A stretch of DNA of 64,000 bases from Bacteroidaceae bacterium (GTDB lineage Bacteria; Bacteroidota; Bacteroidia; Bacteroidales; Muribaculaceae). How positions within the stretch are numbered: position 1 is the stretch's first letter; each line of letters starts with the position of its first letter. The notes under the pieces are model-generated. The model did not search any database. It was not told where the DNA came from and saw nothing but the letters and a program-made list of their open reading frames with translations. The stretch spans positions 62,001 to 126,000 of the forward strand of contig JAETNO010000010.1 of the NCBI GenBank assembly GCA_021768245.1, read 5' to 3'. The position numbers and the translations under genes were made by a program. Below are positions 9,125 through 17,792 of this stretch, piece by piece.

Positions 9125-10369
9125 ATGAAAAATCCCATATTCGACATAGAGAACTGGCGCGAAATAGGCACAACGCTCGCACAGAACAAAACCCGAACCT
9201 TCATGACGGCTTTCGGCATATTCTGGGGCACAGCTATCCTCGCCATGCTCATCGGAGGGTCAAGAGGCTTGAAAACTTTCATGAGCCGTAATTTCGAAGG
9301 ATTCGCCACTAATGTTGCAATAGTATTCCCGGGACGCACCACAAAGTCATATGCCGGATTCAACAAAGGCATGGAGCTGGAAATGAATCTTCAGGATGTC
9401 ATAAACATCAGACGTGCCCTTCCCCAGATTGACCAGTCATCGGCAGTGAACTATCTATGGGGAAATGTCCTCTACGGGCAAAACTCGACCTCTGCCCAGC
9501 TGACAGGAGTCGAAAGCGGATATGACAAAATTTTCGAGCCTAAAATGTATGAAGGCCGGTTCATTAATGAAGCCGACAATATGCAGAGCCGTAAAGTCTG
9601 TGTGCTCGGAAAGAAAGCCGCCGATGAACTTTTTGTTAACGAAACCGCTGTAGGTCACGATGTGAGCATCAACGGCATCTATTACAAGGTTATAGGCGTA
9701 GCCGGACAGACCTCGGAAATCAGGATGGGAGCCGAGCTCGACGAATCTGTGATTATCCCCTACAATTCCATGCGCGCCAATTATAATTTGGGCACAAAAG
9801 TCGACATGTTCATGATGACGTTCAAAAGTGAGTATTCTCCGGGGGATTACGAGGAGACCGTAAGACGTCTTATCGCAAGAAACCATCCGGTTGCGCCCGA
9901 CGACCGCGGAGTGATGCACTATTTCGATGTTTCAGAGCAATTCAAGATGGTCGACAACGTGTTTCTCGGCATAACTCTCCTTGCCCTTGTGGTGGGAGCG
10001 GGCACACTGCTTTCGGGAATCATCGGCGTAGGAAACATAATGTGGATTATTGTCCGTGAACGCACCCACGAAATCGGTATACGCCGTGCAATAGGAGCAA
10101 AACCGAGAGATATCATCATTCAGATACTGTCGGAAAGCATGGTGCTCACCACGATTGCCGGTATTGCGGGAATCTGCTTTGCGGTCATACTTCTTGCAGG
10201 AGCTGAAGCCTTGTTCAACGACGAACAAGGAGGCATACATTTCCTACTCACATTTAAGCAGTCAATCTACATATTGATTACATTCCTCGTCCTTGGAACC
10301 GCAGCCGGACTTATCCCCGCGATTAAAGCGATGAAGATAAAACCGATTGAAGCCCTGAATGACAAATAA
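9125..10369 (+). CDS. MacB-type ABC permease (second copy)
   Basis: Another 414-residue permease with the same plan as the gene before it: N-terminal helix (TAFGIFWGTAILAMLIGG), periplasmic domain, three C-terminal helices, coupling motif RERTHEIGIRRAIGAKP and tail MKIKPIEALNDK. The ends of the two copies are close in sequence while the periplasmic parts differ clearly, as expected for an old tandem duplication that now forms two halves of a heterodimer. It starts 33 bp after the first copy. Confidence 0.93.
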   Translation: MKNPIFDIENWREIGTTLAQNKTRTFMTAFGIFWGTAILAMLIGGSRGLKTFMSRNFEGFATNVAIVFPGRTTKSYAGFNKGMELEMNLQDVINIRRALPQIDQSSAVNYLWGNVLYGQNSTSAQLTGVESGYDKIFEPKMYEGRFINEADNMQSRKVCVLGKKAADELFVNETAVGHDVSINGIYYKVIGVAGQTSEIRMGAELDESVIIPYNSMRANYNLGTKVDMFMMTFKSEYSPGDYEETVRRLIARNHPVAPDDRGVMHYFDVSEQFKMVDNVFLGITLLALVVGAGTLLSGIIGVGNIMWIIVRERTHEIGIRRAIGAKPRDIIIQILSESMVLTTIAGIAGICFAVILLAGAEALFNDEQGGIHFLLTFKQSIYILITFLVLGTAAGLIPAIKAMKIKPIEALNDK

Positions 10370-10411
10370 TTGAATTACGATAATAACCAATATAATCCAT
10401 TATATAAGAAA

Positions 10412-11509
10412 ATGAAGAAATTTTTTCGGATATTGATGTGGTGTCTGATAGGCGCTATATTCATCGGCACTTTCGTGTATCTTTTCATGAAATCGAGTCC
10501 CAAGAAGGAAACTTTCGAACTCGTCAGTCCGTCCGTAGGTACCATTGAACGCAACACTGTGCTGACCGGCAAAATCGAACCTCGCGACGAAATCGAAATC
10601 AAGCCCCAGGTGTCGGGTATCATTTCCGAAATCAACGTGGAGGAAGGCGACATGGTCCAGGTAGGCGACATTATAGCCCACATAAAGGTCGTGCCCGATG
10701 AAGCCCAGCTTTCCTCGGCCTTGTCAAGGATAGAAACAGCAAAAATAAGCCTTGATGATGCACGCGTGAAACATGAACGCAACCAGCTTCTTTACGATAA
10801 GAAAGTGATAAGCCGTGAGGACTATGAAACAACTGCCACAACTCTCGCTCAGGCAAAAGCAGAACTTAGCGCCGCTCAGGATGCCTATTCAATCGTGAAG
10901 GAAGGCGTGTCTAAAAACAACGCAAAAGAAAGCAACACTCTTGTACGTGCAACCATCACTGGTCTTATCCTCGATATCCCGGTAAAAGTCGGAAGCTCCG
11001 TAATCCAGGCTAACACAATGAATGACGGCACGACCGTAGCGACTGTAGCCGACATGAACAACCTTATTTTCGAAGGCAAAGTTGACGAGACCGAAGTCGG
11101 GCTCCTTTCCGTAGGACAGCCCATGGAAATTTCAATCGGAGCGCTGCCCGACCTCAAGCTTAATGCCGTCATTGAACTTATCGCCCCGAAAGGGACCGAA
11201 ACAAACGGAGCTAATACTTTTGAAATCAAGGCTGCCATAAATGTCCCTCAGGGGCAGACCCTGCGCGCAGGCTATAGTGCAAATGCCACAGTCAACCTCA
11301 GCAAAGCCGAAAATGTGCTCACCATCCCCGAAAGCGTCATCGAATGGCACGGCGACAGCACATTTGTCTATGTCCTCACCGACACTGTTCCCGAGCAAAA
11401 ATTCGAACGCAAGCATATAACCACAGGGACTTCCGACGGAATCAAGATTAAAGTTGACAGCGGTATCTCGAAAGACGATAAGCTCAAGGGAGCTCCAATA
11501 AAAAAATAA
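10412..11509 (+). CDS. Periplasmic adaptor of the efflux pump (MacA/HlyD-like)
   Basis: A 365-residue membrane-fusion protein. It has an N-terminal membrane anchor (MKKFFRILMWCLIGAIFIG) and a biotinyl-lipoyl-like half-motif (GIISEINVEEGDMVQVGD). An alpha-helical hairpin rich in Ala/Glu (about 95-160) and beta-barrel and membrane-proximal domains (near TGLILDIPVKVGSSV) follow. It bridges the inner-membrane permeases and the TolC channel. I chose the ATG at 10412; a TTG at 10370, directly after the permease stop, would add 14 residues. It shares an operon with the flanking permease and TolC genes. Confidence 0.9.
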   Translation: MKKFFRILMWCLIGAIFIGTFVYLFMKSSPKKETFELVSPSVGTIERNTVLTGKIEPRDEIEIKPQVSGIISEINVEEGDMVQVGDIIAHIKVVPDEAQLSSALSRIETAKISLDDARVKHERNQLLYDKKVISREDYETTATTLAQAKAELSAAQDAYSIVKEGVSKNNAKESNTLVRATITGLILDIPVKVGSSVIQANTMNDGTTVATVADMNNLIFEGKVDETEVGLLSVGQPMEISIGALPDLKLNAVIELIAPKGTETNGANTFEIKAAINVPQGQTLRAGYSANATVNLSKAENVLTIPESVIEWHGDSTFVYVLTDTVPEQKFERKHITTGTSDGIKIKVDSGISKDDKLKGAPIKK

Positions 11510-11519
11510 TGTCAGAATC

Positions 11520-12815
11520 ATGAAACGCATATTTATTTCGATCGTTCTCAGTCTGTCATTATCTCAGACAGTTCTGGCTGATGCCTGGAGCCTTGACAGC
11601 TGTATCAATTACGCGGTAAACCATAATCTTAACATCAAGGCCGCCGATATCGAACTCGTGCAGGGTGAAAATTCAATTACCGAGGCCAAGGATGCCTTCC
11701 TCCCCACCCTTTCAGCCGGTGCCGCTCAAAATTGGGATTTCGGTCGAGGCCTGACTTCTCAGAACACCTACGCCAACCGCAACACATCGATGTTCTCATG
11801 GAACGCGCAAATGTCATTGCCCCTCTTCCAGGGCCTGAGGGCAGTGCGCCAGCTCCGTTATTCGAGATCCAATCTCACCATGCTCCAGCATCAGGCAGAA
11901 GCCGCCCGTGACGAGGTCAGACTTTCTGTAATCACATATTATCTGCAAGTCCTCTACAACAAGGAATTGCTCGAAGTCAGTCGCGAACAGCTCAGATTGT
12001 CCAATGTGCAGTTTGAACGGCAGAAAGTGCTGCTCGAAGGAGGAAAAGTTCCGGAAGTCGATGTGATACAGGCTAAAGCACAGGTGGCAAAATCGGAGGT
12101 GCAGGTAGTGACCTCGGAAAATGACTATCAGACATCTTTGATAAACCTCGCAAAAGCCCTCGAGCTAAACGACATTAAAGGATTTGAAGTGGAACCTATC
12201 GATGATGAACGGCTTGCCCTGCTCAACGCCGAAGACGTCTACACCAACGCGGTGGCCAACTATCCGGCAATCCGTGCGGCACGTCAGGGTATAAAAGTCG
12301 CTGACGACGCCGTGTCAGTAGCAAAAAGCGGCTATCTGCCTAAAATCAATTTTAATGCCGGTCTCGGCAGCAGCTACTATACTGTTTCCGGCGAAGACGG
12401 TCATTCTTTCGGAAAACAGATGCGTGACAACTTCTCAAAGACGCTCGGATTCTCGCTGTCCGTACCTATTTTTGATGCCTTTTCCACCCGCAATTCCATC
12501 CGTCAGGCTAAAGTCCGCAAACTGAACGCCCAAATTCAGTTGGAGCAACAGGAAAGCGAGCTTCATAAAAACATCCGCCTCGCCTATTATCAGGCCCTCG
12601 GAGCTGAAAAGAAATATGAAGCCGGAAAAACCGCAGTCATAGCTGCCAAGGCGGCATTGGACGCAATGACCGAAAAATACACTTATGGCAAAGCGAATGC
12701 CACTGAGTGGGAGCAGACGCAATCGGAATATATCACAACTCTCGCACAACAAGTGCAAGCGAAATATGAAATGATACTCCGCAACCGCGTCCTGCAGTTC
12801 TACGACCGTAAATGA
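11520..12815 (+). CDS. TolC family outer-membrane efflux protein
   Basis: The 431-residue protein has a signal peptide (MKRIFISIVLSLSLSQTVLA) followed by two repeats of the outer-membrane efflux protein (OEP) fold, rich in long coiled helices (for example LRQIRYSR-like and EQQESELHKN segments). The start LDSCINYAVNHNLNI is the usual opening of OEP proteins. It forms the trimeric exit duct of the pump encoded upstream, 10 bp after the adaptor gene. It is the last operon gene and is followed by a 15-bp-stem terminator. Confidence 0.94.
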   Translation: MKRIFISIVLSLSLSQTVLADAWSLDSCINYAVNHNLNIKAADIELVQGENSITEAKDAFLPTLSAGAAQNWDFGRGLTSQNTYANRNTSMFSWNAQMSLPLFQGLRAVRQLRYSRSNLTMLQHQAEAARDEVRLSVITYYLQVLYNKELLEVSREQLRLSNVQFERQKVLLEGGKVPEVDVIQAKAQVAKSEVQVVTSENDYQTSLINLAKALELNDIKGFEVEPIDDERLALLNAEDVYTNAVANYPAIRAARQGIKVADDAVSVAKSGYLPKINFNAGLGSSYYTVSGEDGHSFGKQMRDNFSKTLGFSLSVPIFDAFSTRNSIRQAKVRKLNAQIQLEQQESELHKNIRLAYYQALGAEKKYEAGKTAVIAAKAALDAMTEKYTYGKANATEWEQTQSEYITTLAQQVQAKYEMILRNRVLQFYDRK

Positions 12816-12830
12816 AACGCCATCCTCAGG

Positions 12831-12872
12831 GGTCTATAGCAATTGATACTACGGCAATTGCTATAGACCTTT
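12831..12872 (+). terminator. Terminator of the efflux operon
   Basis: A perfect 15-bp stem (12831-12845 with 12855-12869), 9-nt loop, then TTTG. The T tract is short but the stem is long. Confidence 0.75.
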
Positions 12873-12957
12873 GTCGTTTATATGAATGCCATGCTGTCAA
12901 AATCGCGATATTAGCATTTTTTAACTAATCGATATGGCTGTTTAAAGTTATATATTG

Positions 12958-12965
12958 TAATTTTG
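12958..12965 (+). promoter_or_regulatory. -7 box of the Crp/Fnr gene
   Basis: TAATTTTG, 33 bp before the ATG of the Crp/Fnr regulator. No good -33 TTTG was seen. Confidence 0.55.
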
Positions 12966-12998
12966 TATGCTATATAACATAGTTACGCGGCACGGCTC

Positions 12999-13700
12999 AT
13001 GATTAAGAGTACAATTGAAAAGATTCTGACGGAAGAACTTGCTGAAATCTGGGCGCTTCTCACCAATGATGAGAAACGTCTGTTGATTGATAATTTTACA
13101 ATCCATCATTACAAAAAAAATCAGATTATATATGCTGAAAAAGAGGAGCCGGAATATCTCTGGGCCCTCATCGACGGCAAAGTAAAGAAATACAAGGACG
13201 GAGTCGGCGGAAGAGTACAGATTATCCGTCTCATAAATCCGGGTCAATATTTCGGTTACAGAGCCTATTTCGCCGGAGAACCATACGTGTCGAGTGCCGC
13301 TACCCTTGAACCCTCCACCCTCGGCACCCTCCCAATGGCCCTTGTGGAAGAAATGATAAGCAAGAACAACGGACTCGCAATGTTCTTCATTCACGAGCTC
13401 TCACGCAATCTGGGAAATTCAGACACCAAGATAGTCAACCTCACGCAAAAACACATCCGAGGACGCCTTGCCGAAGCCCTGATAGTCCTGCTCGACAACT
13501 ACGGATATGAAGAGGACGACAACATGACTCTCAAGATATATATGGCCCGTGAAGATCTTGCGAATCTTTCAAACATGACTACCTCAAACGCCATCCGTAC
13601 ACTTTCCAACTTTGTCAGTGAAAAAATAATAGTAGTCGACGGCAGGAAAATCAAAATTCTTAATGAGCCGATGCTGCGTAAGATATCTAAATTCGGCTAA
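12999..13700 (+). CDS. Crp/Fnr family transcriptional regulator
   Basis: This 233-residue regulator has an N-terminal cyclic-nucleotide-binding-type beta roll (about 25-130, with IIYAEKEEPEYLWALIDGKVKKY in part) and a C-terminal winged helix. The recognition-helix region is REDLANLSNMTTSNAIRTLS (about 184-203). There is no N-terminal Cys cluster, so it is not an FNR-type oxygen sensor, and the effector is unknown. A sodium-coupled transporter gene starts 33 bp downstream on the same strand and may be its target or operon partner. Confidence 0.9.
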   Translation: MIKSTIEKILTEELAEIWALLTNDEKRLLIDNFTIHHYKKNQIIYAEKEEPEYLWALIDGKVKKYKDGVGGRVQIIRLINPGQYFGYRAYFAGEPYVSSAATLEPSTLGTLPMALVEEMISKNNGLAMFFIHELSRNLGNSDTKIVNLTQKHIRGRLAEALIVLLDNYGYEEDDNMTLKIYMAREDLANLSNMTTSNAIRTLSNFVSEKIIVVDGRKIKILNEPMLRKISKFG

Positions 13701-13733
13701 ATAGGGAAAAACAGGAGTAACAACGTCAGAAAG

Positions 13734-15107
13734 ATGTCACAGAAAATCAAATTCGGTTCGAAAATAGGATTAATCGCCGCTACGGTCGGCTCGGCTGTAG
13801 GTCTGGGTAACGTATGGCGTTTCCCGGCAGAAACACAGGCCAACGGAGGCGCGGTGTTCCTTTTGATTTACATCTGCTGCGTGTTCCTGCTCGGAATTCC
13901 CGTAATGACTGCAGAGTTTTCCCTCGGACGCGGTGGCGCGTCTGACGCCACAGGAGTTTTCCGCAACGTCACTCCCGACCGCAAGGGATGGTGGATGGTG
14001 GGCGCGCTTGCGATTCTCGCCTCCTACCTTATCCTATCCTTCTATATGGTTGTCTCAGGGTGGACTCTCGAATATCTTTTCCAATCCATCACAGGTAATC
14101 TTTATCATGCCGACACTTCCACGGCGTCATTCCCTGCTGAAGAGCAATTATTCACCGACCGCATGTCGCAATATATTTCCGGCACCTATCGACCGCTCGT
14201 AATGACCTACATTATGCTCGCCGCCAATTTGGTCGTGCTGCTTAAAGGGGTTCAAAAAGGCATAGAGAAAATGTCGAATATAATGATGCCTATTCTATTT
14301 ATCCTGTTAGTGATTTTTTGCGCGGTATCATTATCCCTGCCTAAAGCCTCCGAGGGCGTTGCCTTTTTCCTTAGGCCCGACTTCTCGGCAGTCAATGCCG
14401 GAACTGTCGTAAATGCCCTCGGACAGGCGTTCTTTTCCCTGAGCCTCGCGATGGGCATCCTCGTAACTTACGCAAGCTATTACCCTGCTGACACAAAGCT
14501 TACACGCACGGCAGTGACAGTGTCATTGCTCGACCTTGGTGTGGCAATCTTGATGGGCCTCATAATATTTCCGGCCGTCATGACTTTCGGCCTTGCCGAC
14601 CATAATCTTGCCGGTTCGGCACTGGTGTTCGTCACACTTCCGGAAATCTTCGCACAAATGGGATGGACACAGTTCTGGTCAGCCCTCTTCTTCCTGCTTC
14701 TCGCTGTAGGAGCTTTCACTTCGACAATATCGCTGGCTGAAGTTTCAGTCGCATTTATGGAGTGCCGTTTCAAAATGTCGCGCGTCAAGGCCGTAATCTC
14801 GGTCATAGCCCCTCTTTTTGTGCTCAGTTCCATATGCTCCTTATCCGTAGGGCCATGGAGTTCATTCACGATATGCGGAATGACAATCTTTGATTTCCTT
14901 GACACTATCGCAACGAATATAATGCTCCCCCTCGGTGGAATCTTGCTATGCATATACATGGGATGGATTGCTCCGAGAAAGTTCTTCAAAGACGAGCTGA
15001 CAAATCATGGCACACTGACCTCCCATGTATTCGGATTGGTGGCCTTCATCGTGAAGTGGATTGCACCGCTGTTGATTGCGCTTATCCTTATATGGCAATT
15101 CCTTTGA
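13734..15107 (+). CDS. Sodium-dependent transporter, neurotransmitter:sodium symporter (SNF) family
   Basis: The 457-residue membrane protein has about 11-12 hydrophobic segments. The first carries the diagnostic sodium/substrate site GSAVGLGNVWRFP (about 20-32), and EFSLGRGG follows helix 2. Bacterial members take up amino acids such as tryptophan or tyrosine with sodium; the substrate here cannot be read from sequence. It follows the Crp/Fnr gene by 33 bp and so is probably co-transcribed. An AGGAG lies about 17 bp before the ATG, unusually far for a ribosome site. It converges with the next gene with only 10 bp between them and no visible terminator. Confidence 0.93.
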   Translation: MSQKIKFGSKIGLIAATVGSAVGLGNVWRFPAETQANGGAVFLLIYICCVFLLGIPVMTAEFSLGRGGASDATGVFRNVTPDRKGWWMVGALAILASYLILSFYMVVSGWTLEYLFQSITGNLYHADTSTASFPAEEQLFTDRMSQYISGTYRPLVMTYIMLAANLVVLLKGVQKGIEKMSNIMMPILFILLVIFCAVSLSLPKASEGVAFFLRPDFSAVNAGTVVNALGQAFFSLSLAMGILVTYASYYPADTKLTRTAVTVSLLDLGVAILMGLIIFPAVMTFGLADHNLAGSALVFVTLPEIFAQMGWTQFWSALFFLLLAVGAFTSTISLAEVSVAFMECRFKMSRVKAVISVIAPLFVLSSICSLSVGPWSSFTICGMTIFDFLDTIATNIMLPLGGILLCIYMGWIAPRKFFKDELTNHGTLTSHVFGLVAFIVKWIAPLLIALILIWQFL

Positions 15108-15117
15108 CCAAGCCCTT

Positions 15118-15567
15118 TCACGATTCGCGTGTAGTGCCGTCAGGATATGTAATCTTTCCCGTAGCGATATCATAGGTGATTACGGTATCCTCCATAGTCA
15201 GTTTATAGAAAGAAGCATCACGGCTCATCTTAAACACCCCTCTTTGCTGCTCTATACCCTGAAGGTAATTAAACAATGCCGGTGGAAGCTGATTGTAAAT
15301 CAGGGCTTCCGGGAGGCGTACACCGTTACCGTCAACCGAAACCCATGAATAATCACTGTCAAACACAAGTGTGGCGCCATTGTTAATCTGTACCCTATAG
15401 CCGGAGTCGTCCTGAACGAACTGACTTACACCGCTACCGGGATAATACTGCTCTATAAATGAAGTAATCGGTGTCGGGACTTCATCCCAGACGTTGTTTG
15501 AACAGGCACCAAAAACCATAATCCCGATTAAAAGAGGGAATAGTAGAAATTTTTCAAGGCGGTTCAT
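15118..15567 (-). CDS. PepSY-like lipoprotein (DUF2874 type)
   Basis: This 149-residue protein has a lipoprotein signal (MNRLEKFLLFPLLIGIMVFG, with lipidated Cys22 in FGAC). After that it looks like one or two PepSY-like/putative beta-lactamase-inhibitor-like repeats: a short helix (ITSFIEQYYPGSGV) followed by a beta hairpin (SGYRVQINNGATLVF). Such proteins are common in Bacteroidetes periplasms and have no proven role. It is transcribed alone, away from the folded RNA region upstream. Confidence 0.65.
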   Translation of the reverse strand: MNRLEKFLLFPLLIGIMVFGACSNNVWDEVPTPITSFIEQYYPGSGVSQFVQDDSGYRVQINNGATLVFDSDYSWVSVDGNGVRLPEALIYNQLPPALFNYLQGIEQQRGVFKMSRDASFYKLTMEDTVITYDIATGKITYPDGTTRES

Positions 15568-15844
15568 AGGCAGACAGGATTAATATGTGAATTTTATAGT
15601 TATTAAACACATTTTTGCCTTAAATAGTTGAAAACATTGTGTGAATTAACATTTTAGCTTATAACAATCCCGTATATGACATATAGCTCAGCCCCATTTA
15701 CTTCTGTTAGTCAGACCTGGCTATTAAAAATTTATATAAAAACGATTAACTTTAACTAAAAACGGCAACCTTAATCCAATCATATAGTTATAATTATATA
15801 GTCGCATTTAATTTATAGGTATGAACCCGACAAATATATTGATG
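15568..15844. other. AT-rich intergenic stretch
   Basis: No gene was seen here. On the plus strand TAACTTTA at 15747-15754 is one mismatch from the -7 consensus and could drive the RNA that follows. On the minus strand TATATTTG at 15831-15838 fits the consensus and could drive the PepSY-like lipoprotein, with a long leader. Confidence 0.4.
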
Positions 15845-15980
15845 CGCTGAAATAACGAATGAGGATTTGAAACACGGGTGTTTCTGACCTTTATACAGCC
15901 CCGCTTGAGGGCATGACAAGGAATCCTCGACACACTTTAGCGTTGAGGCTGTGCAGCAATCCGACTGCATAGCCTCTTTT
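15845..15980 (+). ncRNA. Candidate folded RNA with intrinsic terminator, upstream of pncB
   Basis: By eye this folds into a compact three-way junction. P1 pairs CGCTGAAA (15845-15852, one bulged G) with TTTAGCG (15936-15942). P2 is GAAACA-CGGG-TGTTTC (15869-15884). P3 pairs TTGAGG (15905-15910) with CCTCGA (15925-15930). Right after P1 closes, a 12-bp terminator stem (15945-15956 with 15965-15976, one G-U) runs into TTTT. The next gene, pncB, starts 59 bp later. It could be a cis-acting attenuator for pncB or a separate small RNA. I do not recognise an Rfam family. Confidence 0.45.
15945..15980 (+). terminator. Intrinsic terminator ahead of pncB
   Basis: A 12-bp stem with one G-U pair, 8-nt loop, then TTTT. 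No annotated plus-strand gene ends here, which is the main reason to suspect an RNA gene or attenuator upstream. Confidence 0.65.
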
Positions 15981-16038
15981 GTATATAATATCAAAGAATT
16001 ATCCATCTTCAACCCTATGTCACAATGAATTGTTATAA

Positions 16039-17265
16039 ATGACAAAACATATTTCCCCTATGCGACAGATCATAACCCATTTCACTGACGACGATTTATA
16101 TAAATTCACGATGTGTTGTGCCGTAATTGAGAACTTTCCGCGCACTCAGGTACGATACCAATTCTCTGACCGCAATAAGACCGTCTACCCTTCCGGTTTC
16201 GCTGAAGAACTCAGCAGGCAGATTGCGATGCTTGAAAACGTTGTCATTACCGACAGGGAGATAGATTTCATGCGACGTAAATGCCGATATATACCAAATT
16301 GGTTCTATAGCTATCTCAAAGGTTTCCGATATGACCGGAAATGGGTGAATGTAAGTCAGGATTCCGCCGGACACCTATCGGTAGAGTTCGAGGGTTGCTG
16401 GAGCGACACAATCTTGCTTGAAGTGAAGGTGCTGGCAATCATATCTGAACTATACTACATTATGACCGGTCAAGACAGTCTTCTGAACTATGGTTCGCTC
16501 TACGAACGGACAGCCATAAAGGCAGAACGTATGCTTGACGCAGGCTGTGTGTTCAGCGACTTCGGAACCCGTCGCAGGGCGTCATTCTCAGCTCAGGATA
16601 CGGCTATAAAAGCAATGAATGACTGCCAAAAGAAACATAAAGCCCCGGGGCGCTTCATCGGTACAAGCAATGTATACTTCGCTATGAAATATGACCTCAC
16701 GCCCGTAGGCACGATGGCCCATGAATATGTCTGCGCTATCGCGGGAATGTATGGCCCGCAGATGTCAAACCATCTCGCCATGAGGACGTGGTCAAACACC
16801 TACCGGGGAGCTTTGGGTACATTCCTTTACGACACGTATGGATGGAAAATTTTCAGTCTCAATTTCTCTGAGGATTTCGCCAATATGTTCAAAGGGCTGA
16901 GAGTTGACAGTGGCGACAACTTCGAACAGCTCGACCTCATCATCGAAAAATACCGTTCTCTGAAAATTGACCCATCCACAAAACAGATAATCTTCAGCAA
17001 CGGACTTAATGTCGATAAGGCAATAGAGATTCAAAAATATGCCTCGGGGAAGTGTCTGCCTTCATTCGGGATTGGCACGCATTTCACCAACGATTTTCCC
17101 GGAGTAAAGCCTATGAACATAGTGATTAAACTGACCTCTGTCAAAATTACAGAGTCATGGCCTTTCTATTGCAATACATGCAAGCTTAGCGAAGACAAGG
17201 GAAAGTATACAGGAGACACCGAAACAGTGAAGCGCTTTATGGAATTAATCCATATGAAAGAATAG
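16039..17265 (+). CDS. pncB: Nicotinate phosphoribosyltransferase
   Basis: The 408-residue cytoplasmic enzyme joins nicotinate to PRPP in the NAD salvage pathway. Recognisable blocks are the N-terminal HFTDDDLYKFTMCCAV, the central FSDFGTRRRASF (catalytic/phosphate region), GTSNVYFA, GTMAHEYVCA and the late FGIGTHFTNDF. A second ATG seven codons in (16060, MRQIITHFTDD) would fit homologue starts equally well. It follows the folded-RNA/terminator region and has no operon partner downstream. NAD synthetase is also in this window but far away (39980). Confidence 0.95.
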   Translation: MTKHISPMRQIITHFTDDDLYKFTMCCAVIENFPRTQVRYQFSDRNKTVYPSGFAEELSRQIAMLENVVITDREIDFMRRKCRYIPNWFYSYLKGFRYDRKWVNVSQDSAGHLSVEFEGCWSDTILLEVKVLAIISELYYIMTGQDSLLNYGSLYERTAIKAERMLDAGCVFSDFGTRRRASFSAQDTAIKAMNDCQKKHKAPGRFIGTSNVYFAMKYDLTPVGTMAHEYVCAIAGMYGPQMSNHLAMRTWSNTYRGALGTFLYDTYGWKIFSLNFSEDFANMFKGLRVDSGDNFEQLDLIIEKYRSLKIDPSTKQIIFSNGLNVDKAIEIQKYASGKCLPSFGIGTHFTNDFPGVKPMNIVIKLTSVKITESWPFYCNTCKLSEDKGKYTGDTETVKRFMELIHMKE

Positions 17266-17301
17266 TATAGTATGGCGTTTAATCCACTTGCCGGAATTTT
17301 A

Positions 17302-17792
17302 CTAATCGTCAGTAGACTCCCATTCAAGTATTGATTTTTTAATGGCACGCCCCCAACGGTAATTCCCGATATCTCCCGATGAAGGCACAACGCGATGGCA
17401 AGGGACTATGAGCGATACCGGATTATGCCCCACCGCACTGCCCACGGCCCTGCATGCATACGGATTGCCTATCTTAGCCGCAATTTCACCATATGTTGCC
17501 GTCGCACCTCTCGGTATTTTCAGAAGCGAAACCCATACTTTCCGCTGAAATTCTGTCCCAACCAAATGTAATCTTGTTTCATATTCCAAGTCACCACGGT
17601 CCATCATAAATGCGTCCAACACATTGCGATGGATCTCCTGCAATCGACGAACTCCAGACAGCAGATGCCCTTATCGGTTGAAGCCATAACGACTTCACCG
17701 AAAGGAGTGGAGGCAAAGCTATAGCTTACCGCCAAGCCTTTGCCTCCATTCTTTAACTCTTCGTGAGTATTACACTCTACTGTAGCTCTCAT
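17302..17792 (-). pseudogene. Methylated-DNA--protein-cysteine methyltransferase, broken by a frameshift/deletion
   Basis: Two overlapping minus-strand frames together make an Ada/Ogt-type protein. The first (17604-17792) has the N-terminal methyltransferase part up to KGICCLEFVD and then runs into wrong-frame sequence and a stop. The second (17302-17643, only a TTG available as start) holds the whole C-terminal domain with GTEFQRKVWVSLL and the PCHRVV active-site Cys. The stretch of about 20 residues that normally links these parts also seems missing, so a small deletion is more likely than a single-base error. A TAA in the second frame near KGIC rules out simple read-through. The DNA-binding half could still be made on its own. 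Its start overlaps the PL11 stop (ATGA). Confidence 0.7.

Noticed and set aside
15913..15972. 20-codon plus-strand frame inside the folded RNA
   Set aside because: Its stop lies in the terminator stem, and its frame conflicts with P3; a chance frame is more likely than a leader peptide, though attenuation by translation cannot be excluded.
15794..16045. 83-codon minus-strand frame in the pncB upstream region
   Set aside because: It covers the folded-RNA/terminator region, has an unlikely composition (several Cys, no domain), and starts within the pncB start region.
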